From assembly GCA_025352885.1 (NCBI GenBank), contig JANXRZ010000062.1:1-64000 (forward strand): DNA of 64,000 bases. Direction: 5' to 3'. Numbering within the stretch: the stretch's first letter is position 1; every line of letters begins with the position of its first letter. The position numbers and the translations under genes were made by a program. Below are positions 16,995 through 24,979 of the stretch, piece by piece. The DNA is from Pseudomonadota bacterium (GTDB lineage: Bacteria; Pseudomonadota; Gammaproteobacteria; Burkholderiales; SG8-39). Below the pieces are notes generated by a model that had not been told where the DNA came from, did not search any database, and was given only the letters and a program-made list of their open reading frames with translations.

Positions 16995-19151
16995 ATGCTC
17001 TCGGTCCGACGAATGCTCGGACGCGAACCGCGCAGCGCGACGGATCAATACAATCTCGGCCTCGAACAGCTTAATTCAGGCGCCGTAAGTAACGCCGAAA
17101 ATTCATTTCGCTCGGCCCTCGCCCTCAAAGGCGATTTTCCGGAAGCATGGGTTGCCCTAGCGGAAGCGCTCGAGGCACAAGGACGCGATGCCGAGGCGCT
17201 TACCGCCCTGGATGAAGCAATTCTCCATCGCCACGATTATGTGGGCGCCCTTACAAATGCAAGTCTGCTATTGCGCAAGATGGGGCGTGCAACGGATTCG
17301 CAAGCCCGCGCAAAGGCAATCGACCTGGTTACCCAATGCGCTGCAGGGCGCTCTCTGGAACTCGAGACCCTCGCAACCCAGATCGTTCAGGAATTGCCGA
17401 AATTTGGATTGGCCTGGAAGGTGATGGGCGCGATCGCTGCCAAGAATCGCCGATTTGAATCGGCCCTTCCAGCGCTGCGCCAAGCGGCATCCCTCCTTCC
17501 GTCGGACCCCGAGGCGCATCACAATTTTGCCATCGTCCTGCATACGTTGGCGCACATGCAGGAAGCGGAGGTGGCCTATCGTCGCGCTATTGCGCTTCGG
17601 TCCGACTATCGCGAGGCGTTCAGCAATCTCTCCAACCTGCTTATGACCACAGGCCGCTTGAGCGATGCCGAAGCCGCTTGTCGTCAGGCCCTCGACCTCG
17701 ATCCCCTCTGTTTTGAGGCGCACAGCGACATGGGAAACATCCTGGGCGCACTTGGGCGGCCGTCCGAGGCACTCATCAGTTATCGCAGCGCTTTGGCGCT
17801 AAAGCCCGACTATCACATGGCGCACGCCAATCTTGGTGCTTCCCTGGTTGCATTGGCGCGCCTTGATGAAGCAGAAGCCAGTTGCCGCAGGGCAGTGGAA
17901 CTCAAACCTGATTTCCCGGAGGGTCACCACAACCTCCTTTTCCTGCTCAACTATCACCCGGATAAATCGCCCAGCGAAGTCTTTTCTGCCTATCGTGCAT
18001 TCGATGCGCGCATAGGGCTGCCGCTGCACTCGGCATGGCGACCTCACAATAACAGCCGGGAGCCCGCAAGACGGCTTCGGGTAGGGTACGTATCCCCTGA
18101 TTTTCGCAGGCACCCGGCCCGTCATTTTGTCGAGCCGCTGCTCGAGCACCACGACAAGTCGAAGGTCGAGGTGTTTGCATATGCGCAGATGGCGGTTGAA
18201 GACGAGGTGACCGCCAGGATGAAAACTCGGGTCGATCACTGGGTACCCACATGCGGCATGACTGACGTCGAAATGGCCGATCGAATCCGTGGTGACGGCA
18301 TCGATGTACTGGTCGATCTCGCCGGTCACACACAGGGTAACCGCCTGCTCGTCTTTGCGCGAAAGCCGGCGCCTGTATCCGTCACGACGATTGGATTCGG
18401 CTACACGACGGGCCTGAGCGCGATCGATTGGTTTATGACCGATGCCATCGCTGCACCGGACGGTACGGAAAGCGTCCTCTCCGAGCGGCCCTGGCGCCTC
18501 CCGCTATGCCAGGTATATCGCCCGGCGGAGAACATGGGCCCCGTCGGCAGCCTGCCGGCCCTTCGGCACGGCTATGTCACATTCGGGGCACTCACTAGGG
18601 CCGCGCGGATCAACCACCGGATTGTGCGGTTATGGTCGGAGATCCTGGCTCGGGTTCCAGGGTCCCGGTTGCTCATCGACAGCCTGAACTTCAAAGACGG
18701 CGGACTGTGTGAATCTATGAGAGGCCTGTTTTCCGGATTCGGCATCGGGCCGGACAGAGTGCGGATGGGCTACCACAGTCCTCCATGGGATCTCATGCGC
18801 GAGATCGACATCAGCCTGGACTGTTTTCCCCAGAACTCAGGCACCACGCTCTTTGAAAGCCTCTACATGGGGGTGCCCTTCATCACCAAGGCGGACCGGC
18901 CTTCGCTCGGCCGACTCGGCTCCAGCGTCGCTGCTCACGCAGGACACGCGGAGTGGATTGCAGCAACCGAGGAAGAATACATAGCTAAGGCGGTCATGCT
19001 CTCCGCGGACACCACCCGTTTGAGCCGAATTCGCGAAAGCCTGCGTGTTGAAGTACAACGCAGCGCTCTGATGAACGAGGGCGAATACGCCCGCCAGGTA
19101 GAAGCAGCCTATCGCAACATGTGGCAGCAATGGTGTGACAAGGCCAGCTAG
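16995..19151 (+). CDS. TPR-repeat GT41 glycosyltransferase, paralogue 4 (variant donor site)
   Basis: 718 residues. TPR repeats occupy about residues 18-320 and include the same FPEAWVALAEALEAQGR and ASLLLRKMGR blocks seen in the other copies. The catalytic domain starts near residue 360 with GYVSPDFRRHP (H373 present). The UDP-contact segment reads FGALTRAARIN, so the position of the usual FN...K pattern has Thr and Arg instead of Asn and Lys. The donor loop reads FPQNSGTTLFESLYMG. This is a recognisable alternative GT41 version and may use another nucleotide sugar. Seven Ts follow the stop, without a clear hairpin. Confidence 0.85.
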   Translation: MLSVRRMLGREPRSATDQYNLGLEQLNSGAVSNAENSFRSALALKGDFPEAWVALAEALEAQGRDAEALTALDEAILHRHDYVGALTNASLLLRKMGRATDSQARAKAIDLVTQCAAGRSLELETLATQIVQELPKFGLAWKVMGAIAAKNRRFESALPALRQAASLLPSDPEAHHNFAIVLHTLAHMQEAEVAYRRAIALRSDYREAFSNLSNLLMTTGRLSDAEAACRQALDLDPLCFEAHSDMGNILGALGRPSEALISYRSALALKPDYHMAHANLGASLVALARLDEAEASCRRAVELKPDFPEGHHNLLFLLNYHPDKSPSEVFSAYRAFDARIGLPLHSAWRPHNNSREPARRLRVGYVSPDFRRHPARHFVEPLLEHHDKSKVEVFAYAQMAVEDEVTARMKTRVDHWVPTCGMTDVEMADRIRGDGIDVLVDLAGHTQGNRLLVFARKPAPVSVTTIGFGYTTGLSAIDWFMTDAIAAPDGTESVLSERPWRLPLCQVYRPAENMGPVGSLPALRHGYVTFGALTRAARINHRIVRLWSEILARVPGSRLLIDSLNFKDGGLCESMRGLFSGFGIGPDRVRMGYHSPPWDLMREIDISLDCFPQNSGTTLFESLYMGVPFITKADRPSLGRLGSSVAAHAGHAEWIAATEEEYIAKAVMLSADTTRLSRIRESLRVEVQRSALMNEGEYARQVEAAYRNMWQQWCDKAS

Positions 19152-19213
19152 TCTTTTTTTCTGCTGCCTTCGATGAGACACTGCCATATTCGCCCGCCGA
19201 AGCAGGAACCGAA

Positions 19214-19660
19214 TTGCCCCTGAAAGCGCTCCTCTCGAGTTCCGTTGCCGGAGAGTTCGCACGCTATTTCACCGCGGGCATTATTGCGCTTGCAGTCGAC
19301 TTCTCAATCTACGTTGCCTTGACCGAATTTGCCCGGTGGCATTACCTCCTGTCGGGCGGTGTTGCGTTCTGCGCTGGCTTGGGCACGGTCTATTTCTTCA
19401 GCATTTCCTGGGTGTTCCGGAGCCGCCGGATTCGTCGTCGAGCGCAGGAATTCGGAATATTCGTCGCAATAGGAATCGTCGGACTCGCCCTGACCACGGC
19501 CATCCTGTATGCGCTTACCGATCTAGTTGGCCTGGATTACCGGCTTTCCAAAATTGTTTCTGCGGGGCTCGTGTTCCTTTTCAATTTCGGCAGCCGCAAA
19601 GTGTTCCTTTTTCGCGAGTTGGCTCACAGAGGACTGGCCTCAAACTCTGCTAAATTGTGA
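19214..19660 (+). CDS. GtrA family membrane protein
   Basis: 148 residues with four hydrophobic helices, basic loop RSRRIRRR after the second helix pair, and the family ending FNFGSRKVFLF. GtrA proteins are small inner-membrane proteins linked to transfer or flipping of lipid-linked sugars in O-antigen modification and polysaccharide synthesis. The TTG start at 19214 is chosen because AGGA precedes it at good distance and the family N-terminus (ARYFTAGIIALAVDF) follows. It lies 62 bases after the GT41 gene and 45 bases before galE. Confidence 0.82.
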   Translation: MPLKALLSSSVAGEFARYFTAGIIALAVDFSIYVALTEFARWHYLLSGGVAFCAGLGTVYFFSISWVFRSRRIRRRAQEFGIFVAIGIVGLALTTAILYALTDLVGLDYRLSKIVSAGLVFLFNFGSRKVFLFRELAHRGLASNSAKL

Positions 19661-19705
19661 GCGTCCGGCGCTCCACGGCCGCCAATCGAAGCAAGGAATT
19701 CGCGC

Positions 19706-20722
19706 ATGATTCTCGTCACCGGGGGGCTCGGCTACATCGGTTCCCATACCTGCGCGGAACTTCTGCGAGCGGGGCACGCGCTGACCATTGTCGACAACCT
19801 CGCAAACAGCAAGGCGAGCGTATTGGAGCGCATCCGGTCGCTTGGGCGTGGGGGGAGCGTCGAGTTCCACCAGGCCGACGTGCGTGATCACCGCGCATTG
19901 GGAGAAGTGTTTTCGACCGGCCGGATAGAAGCAGTGATTCATTTCGCAGGCCTCAAGGCTGTCGGGGAATCCGTTGCCAAGCCGCTGCTGTACTACGACA
20001 ACAACCTCCACGGCACCTGCAATCTGCTCGAGGTCATGGCGCGGCACTCGGTTCGCCGAATCGTATTCAGCTCCTCAGCGACCGTTTACGGCGATCCTCA
20101 ACACCTCCCCCTGACCGAAACGCATCCGCTGGGCGCCGTCAATCCATACGGAAGATCCAAGCAATACGTCGAATCGATGCTTGCAGACATGGCTGCAGCC
20201 AATCCTGATTTCCGCCATGCGACCCTTCGTTACTTCAACCCGATCGGTGCGCACCCTTCGGGCAGCATCGGGGAGGACCCAAAGGGAATCCCGAACAATC
20301 TTTTCCCATACATCACCCAGGTTGCAATTGGCCGGCTCGCGAAGCTGCGTATTTTTGGCACGGACTACGATACGGTCGATGGCACAGGGGTTCGGGACTA
20401 TATCCATGTAATGGACTTGGCTGCCGGCCACCTCGCCGCCCTTCGATACGTGCTCCAGCAGGATCGCTCGATCACCGTCAATCTTGGAACCGGAAGAGGT
20501 AATTCAGTCCTGGAAGTCGTGCAGGCATTCGAGCGGGTCACCGGCATCCCGATTCCGCGGGAGTTTGGCCCCCGTCGGACCGGCGATGTCGCCAGCTGTT
20601 ATGCCGACGTGTCACTTGCCATGCGCGAACTGGGATGGCAAACCGAGCTCGGGATCGACGATATGTGCAGGGACTCCTGGGCCTGGCAGCGTGCGAACCC
20701 GGAAGGCTATCCGGAACCCTGA
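19706..20722 (+). CDS. galE: UDP-glucose 4-epimerase
   Basis: 338 residues, the standard GalE length. The NAD-binding motif GGLGYIGSHT is at residues 6-15, the catalytic Tyr/Lys pair is Y148 and K152 in YGRSKQYVE, and SSSATVYGDPQ carries the catalytic Ser. It interconverts UDP-glucose and UDP-galactose (some members also the GlcNAc/GalNAc pair), supplying donors to the neighbouring glycosyltransferases. AAGGA lies upstream of the ATG. It is the last plus-strand gene of the block and converges on the signalling island. Confidence 0.93.
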   Translation: MILVTGGLGYIGSHTCAELLRAGHALTIVDNLANSKASVLERIRSLGRGGSVEFHQADVRDHRALGEVFSTGRIEAVIHFAGLKAVGESVAKPLLYYDNNLHGTCNLLEVMARHSVRRIVFSSSATVYGDPQHLPLTETHPLGAVNPYGRSKQYVESMLADMAAANPDFRHATLRYFNPIGAHPSGSIGEDPKGIPNNLFPYITQVAIGRLAKLRIFGTDYDTVDGTGVRDYIHVMDLAAGHLAALRYVLQQDRSITVNLGTGRGNSVLEVVQAFERVTGIPIPREFGPRRTGDVASCYADVSLAMRELGWQTELGIDDMCRDSWAWQRANPEGYPEP

Positions 20723-20760
20723 TTTTCCGTATTCGGCAAGTACATTGCCATAAGGTCAGC

Positions 20761-20777
20761 CGGGAAAGCCGTTCCCG
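20761..20777. terminator. Weak hairpin between convergent galE and the HD-GYP gene
   Basis: CGGGAA-AGCCG-TTCCCG forms a perfect 6-bp stem in the 67-bp gap between two convergent genes. It is followed on the plus strand by an A-rich, not T-rich, stretch, so it does not meet the usual intrinsic terminator pattern in either direction. The position is the main argument. Confidence 0.25.
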
Positions 20778-20789
20778 CAAAATAAAAGT

Positions 20790-22478
20790 TCAACTTTGAT
20801 GCACTAACGGCGCATACCCGGGGATCTTCGAATCGTCCACGTTGTCGATCTGCTCCTTGTCGAGGAACATCTCGGCGTATCTCAGGTAGACCTTTCGTCG
20901 CACGAAGATATCGAACAGGTCCGGGTCTATGTGCCCGTTCAGGCTGAACTTGCCCAGGATCTCAAGAGATTCCGACAGAGTCTTGCCTTTTTTGTACGGC
21001 CTGTCCTTTGCCGTCAGCGCCTCGAAAATGTCCGCAATGCCCATGACCCTTGCCTGCACGGACATTTGTTCTCGAACCAGGCCTTTCGGATATCCCTTGC
21101 CGTCCATGCGCTCATGGTGGCCGCCCGCATATTCGGCCACGTTCTTGAGATGCCGCGGCCATGGGAGCGCTTCCAGCATCTTTATTGTCGCGACGATATG
21201 GTGATTGATGATCTGGCGCTCTTCCTGCGTAAGCGTCCCGGCGCGGATGGTAAGGTTCTTGAGTTCATCGGCGGTGAGGAAGCTTGCCTCGTGACCCGCC
21301 ACGTCAGTCCAGCGATACTCGGCGATTCGCTTCACCATTTCGATATCCGCATCCCGCATCGCCTCCCCGCCAATATTCGCTGCACGCAGGAAGCTGCGAT
21401 CCTCCTCGAAGCGGCGGATCCGCTCCCGGTACACCGTTTCCAGTTCGCCCGACCGGTCAGGGCGGCCCGCCTCCGCAGCTTGCAGTTTCTTGCTCAAGAG
21501 CTCGATTTCGGCATCGCGCTTGAGGACCTCGAAGCGCGTGTCGAGCAGGTGGATGCGGTCGTAAATCGTCTCGAGCTTGGTCGCCTTGTCGACCACATGC
21601 ACCGGTGTCGTGACCTTGCCGCAATCATGTAGCAGGCCGGCGATCTTCAGTTCATACCGGTCCTTGTCGGTCATCGTGAAATTCTTGAGCGGCCCCGCCT
21701 TCGTCTCGTTAACCGCCTCGGCAAGCATCATGGTGAGGGTCGGCACCCGCTGGCAATGGCCGCCCGTGTAAGGCGATTTTTCGTCGATTGCGGTGTTCAT
21801 CAGGTTGATGAACGATTCGAACAGCTCTTCGAGCTGGTTGATGAGCATCCGGTTTGTGAGCGCAATTGCGGCCTGCGAGGCCAGCGACTCGGCAAGCCGC
21901 TCGTCCGACGCCGAAAAGGCCTGGATTTCACCGCTCTTAGGATGGATTGAATTGATGAGCTGCAGAACCCCGATGATTTCGTTTTCGTGGTTCTTCATCG
22001 GCACAGTCAGGAACGACTGCGAGCGATAGCCCGTTTTCGCGTCGAACGCCCGGGTGCCCGTGAAATCGAAGCCTTCGGCAGTGTAGGCGTCCTGGACGTT
22101 GATCGTCTGGCCGCTGAGCGCGGCATGCGCGGCGATCATGTTGTGGTTCGGCTTGCCGTCGCGGTGCAGCTGGATCGGATAGAAAGGCACCGGGTTTCCT
22201 GTCGTGCCACCGAGATAATTCTTGAGCGAGCTCGTCCTTACGATCTCGAATCGCAGGGTCTGTTCTTCCGTCACGCGATAGAGGGTGCCGCCATCCGCGC
22301 GGGTGATCGTCTTGGCGGCGACAAGGATGCTCTCCAGGAGCCGGTTGATATCCCGCTCAGCCGAAAGCGATGCGCCGATCGCATTAAGCTGCTCGAGCCG
22401 CTGGACGAGATCGTCCGCGGCCGTGGCGGCCTCGCCTGCCAATTTAAGCGCCTGCGTGCTGTCGACCGCGCTGCTCAT
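20790..22478 (-). CDS. GAF-HD-GYP cyclic-di-GMP phosphodiesterase
   Basis: 562 residues. An N-terminal GAF domain (about residues 28-200) is followed by an HD-GYP domain: LHDCGKVTTP holds the metal-binding HD pair, GGHHERMDGKGYPKGL the HHE and GYP signature. These enzymes linearise c-di-GMP to pGpG or GMP. Between the HD and the LTQEERQIINHH segment there is an insertion of roughly 100 residues, mostly charged and coiled-coil-like (RFEVLKRDAEIELLSKKLQA). There is no receiver domain or membrane span; input is probably a small ligand at the GAF domain. It lies 19 bases downstream of the GAF-ATPase gene and must be co-transcribed with it. Confidence 0.87.
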   Translation of the reverse strand: MSSAVDSTQALKLAGEAATAADDLVQRLEQLNAIGASLSAERDINRLLESILVAAKTITRADGGTLYRVTEEQTLRFEIVRTSSLKNYLGGTTGNPVPFYPIQLHRDGKPNHNMIAAHAALSGQTINVQDAYTAEGFDFTGTRAFDAKTGYRSQSFLTVPMKNHENEIIGVLQLINSIHPKSGEIQAFSASDERLAESLASQAAIALTNRMLINQLEELFESFINLMNTAIDEKSPYTGGHCQRVPTLTMMLAEAVNETKAGPLKNFTMTDKDRYELKIAGLLHDCGKVTTPVHVVDKATKLETIYDRIHLLDTRFEVLKRDAEIELLSKKLQAAEAGRPDRSGELETVYRERIRRFEEDRSFLRAANIGGEAMRDADIEMVKRIAEYRWTDVAGHEASFLTADELKNLTIRAGTLTQEERQIINHHIVATIKMLEALPWPRHLKNVAEYAGGHHERMDGKGYPKGLVREQMSVQARVMGIADIFEALTAKDRPYKKGKTLSESLEILGKFSLNGHIDPDLFDIFVRRKVYLRYAEMFLDKEQIDNVDDSKIPGYAPLVHQS

Positions 22479-22497
22479 AGCTGGGGATGAAGTCCCG

Positions 22498-24861
22498 CTA
22501 CTTGATGCAAACGGTGCGTACCTGTTTCATGTCGGTGAGGCCCATCATCACCTTGTCCATGCCGTCCATCTTGAGCGTCGACATGCCCTCTTCGACCGAT
22601 TTGATGAAAAGGTCGGTTACCCTCGCCCTCTCCTGGATGAGCCTCTTGACGGAGTCCGAAGCAATCATCAACTCATGGAGGCCCGCCCTCCCCTTGTATC
22701 CGGAGCCCCCACAGACATCGCACCCCTTGGCCTTGAAGAACTGCAATTTGCCTTCCTTGCCGTACTCCTTTAGCCAGTAGTCGTACAGCTTCTTGGCTTC
22801 ACCCTGCGGATCCTTCTTCCAGGTGTCCGTCATGCGCATGTCGGTCGTGTACTCGTTCATAAACGCCTTCAGTTCATCGGGTCCGGGGGTATACGGCTCT
22901 TTGCACTTGCAAAGACGCTTCGCCAGGCGCTGCGCGAGGATGCCGATGAGCGCATCCGCAAAGTTGAATGGGTCCATCCCCATGTCCAGCAGCCGGATGA
23001 CCGCCTCAGGTGCAGAGTTCGTATGCAGCGTTGCAAAAACAAGGTGGCCGGTAAGCGATGCTTCAATCCCGATGTGGGTCGTCTCGGCATCGCGCATCTC
23101 GCCGACCATGATGATGTCCGGATCGGCGCGCAGGAAGGCCTTCATGACCATGGCGAAATCCATCACCTTCTTGTTTACCTGGACCTGGCGCAAGCCTTTT
23201 TGCGTGATCTCGACGGGGTCCTCCGCAGTCCATATCTTCGTGTCGGACGTGTTCAGGAACCCCAGCACCGAGTGGAGCGTCGTCGTCTTGCCCGAACCGG
23301 TCGGGCCGCAGACGAAGAAAAGGCCATAAGGCTTGGATACGGCGTTTTTCAGGTTCTCGCCGTTGCGCGTGGTGAGACCCAGCTTGTCGATCGGAATCGG
23401 CTCGCCCGCCGCGAGAATACGCATCACGATATCCTCGACACCGCCGGTGGTGGGGATGGTCGCTACACGCAACTCGATATCGAGCGGGCCGAACTTCTTG
23501 AACTTGATCTTCCCGTCCTGGGGCTTTCTCTTTTCCGAGATATCCAGGTCGCACATGATCTTGAGTCGCGCGACGATGGCGCTCCGGTATGAGGCCGGAA
23601 CCTCGATGTAAGGAGCCAGCGATCCATCGCGTCGAAAACGGATCTCGGTCTTTGCCTTTCCCGGATAGGGCTCGATGTGGATATCGGACGCGCCCTGGTT
23701 GTAAGCATCGATGACGATCTTGTTGACCAGCTTCACCAGCTCGTTGTCCGCGGCGGCGGAAACCTCGTCGTTCGACCCTTCTCCCGTGTCCATCGCCTCA
23801 TCGCTGTCGAGGCTCATGAGGAGGTCGTCGATATCCCCGCCGTTGTCCACTTCGACCCCATAGAAGAGATCGCACGTGTCTTTGAATTCTTTCTGGGTAG
23901 TAACCCGGTAGACGATCTTTGCTTTGGGAAAGACATTCGATGCTATGCGCGAACTCCTGATCCGCTCCGGATCCAGGCAGATGATGGTCAACCCATCCTT
24001 GCCATCGTCGATTGGCAGCCACTGGTTGGCGTCGACATATTCCCGCTTGAGGTTCTTGAGCAGGTCCATGGGCTTGATGCGGTCGCCCTTGAAGGGCTCA
24101 TACGGGACATTAAAGAACTTGGCGAGCGCCGCCCCGATCGCCGGAATTTTCACCTGGAATTCGTCGGTGAGAACTTGCTCGATATCGACCGCCTTCTTAC
24201 GCGCGGAACGCGATGCAAGATCGAATTCACCCGCCGAAAGCACTGCATCGGAAATAAGGTAGTCGTACTTTGTCTTTACGACCTGCGGCTTCTGGCGCTG
24301 CTTGAAGGCAATCGCGAGCGTGTGGGCGATCTCGGCGACGCCTTCCTCGGTAAATGCGCCGAAGGGCACGCCCGACTTGTTGTTGATGATCTGGATGACG
24401 CCGATCAGTTCGTTGTTCTGCTGGTCGAGGACAGGCGCAACCAGTACCTGCTTTGTCCGGTATCCCGTACGCTTATCCACTTCCTGGAGGAAGCGCAGAT
24501 TCGGATTAATGGCCTTGAGTTCCGCTTCGTCGTAGACGTCCCGGATGTTGATCGCCTTTTTAGCCAGCGCCACATACCCGGCGATCGAATGTTCCGCGAT
24601 GGGAAGCTTAAGGTCCTTGAATGAGTTCAGGCCCGTCTTGAATTTTGAAACGATCGACTGCTTGTCCTCGCCTACCGAATAGATCGTCAGCCTCTCTGCG
24701 TTAAACAACGCGCAGATGTCGGCGCTGACCTCCAGCATGATTTCGTCGACGTTGTTCGTTGCATGAATCTTGTTGGTGACGGCCTGCAACTGCTTCTGGA
24801 AGGCAAGCCGACCCTGGACATCACCCTGCGGCACGGACTGCGGATTTAAGACGGCACTCAT
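22498..24861 (-). CDS. GAF-domain type II/IV secretion ATPase (PilB/GspE-like)
   Basis: 787 residues. A GAF domain fills about residues 15-175 (TGYRTKQVLVAPVLDQQNNELIGVIQIIN). A GspE N-terminal-like linker follows, then the hexameric motor domain: Walker A GPTGSGKTTT (about residue 517), Asp box, Walker B IIMVGEMRDAET, His box LTGHLVFATLHTNSA, and the tetracysteine zinc site (CKC...CDVC, about residues 650-715). All catalytic elements are present. Such ATPases drive pilus extension or type II secretion, but here an N-terminal GAF sensor replaces the normal start and no pilin, PilC, PilT or secretin gene is nearby. It shares an operon with an HD-GYP enzyme. Confidence 0.87.
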   Translation of the reverse strand: MSAVLNPQSVPQGDVQGRLAFQKQLQAVTNKIHATNNVDEIMLEVSADICALFNAERLTIYSVGEDKQSIVSKFKTGLNSFKDLKLPIAEHSIAGYVALAKKAINIRDVYDEAELKAINPNLRFLQEVDKRTGYRTKQVLVAPVLDQQNNELIGVIQIINNKSGVPFGAFTEEGVAEIAHTLAIAFKQRQKPQVVKTKYDYLISDAVLSAGEFDLASRSARKKAVDIEQVLTDEFQVKIPAIGAALAKFFNVPYEPFKGDRIKPMDLLKNLKREYVDANQWLPIDDGKDGLTIICLDPERIRSSRIASNVFPKAKIVYRVTTQKEFKDTCDLFYGVEVDNGGDIDDLLMSLDSDEAMDTGEGSNDEVSAAADNELVKLVNKIVIDAYNQGASDIHIEPYPGKAKTEIRFRRDGSLAPYIEVPASYRSAIVARLKIMCDLDISEKRKPQDGKIKFKKFGPLDIELRVATIPTTGGVEDIVMRILAAGEPIPIDKLGLTTRNGENLKNAVSKPYGLFFVCGPTGSGKTTTLHSVLGFLNTSDTKIWTAEDPVEITQKGLRQVQVNKKVMDFAMVMKAFLRADPDIIMVGEMRDAETTHIGIEASLTGHLVFATLHTNSAPEAVIRLLDMGMDPFNFADALIGILAQRLAKRLCKCKEPYTPGPDELKAFMNEYTTDMRMTDTWKKDPQGEAKKLYDYWLKEYGKEGKLQFFKAKGCDVCGGSGYKGRAGLHELMIASDSVKRLIQERARVTDLFIKSVEEGMSTLKMDGMDKVMMGLTDMKQVRTVCIK

Positions 24862-24979
24862 CAGATACCTCCGATTCCGGGCTTATTGTGATCGCGTGAC
24901 ACGGGTCTGCCATCGTAGTCTTACGCGGCTCACAATTCAATAAGAGCCCTGATTTTCAACGGACTTTCGTCGATTCCAG

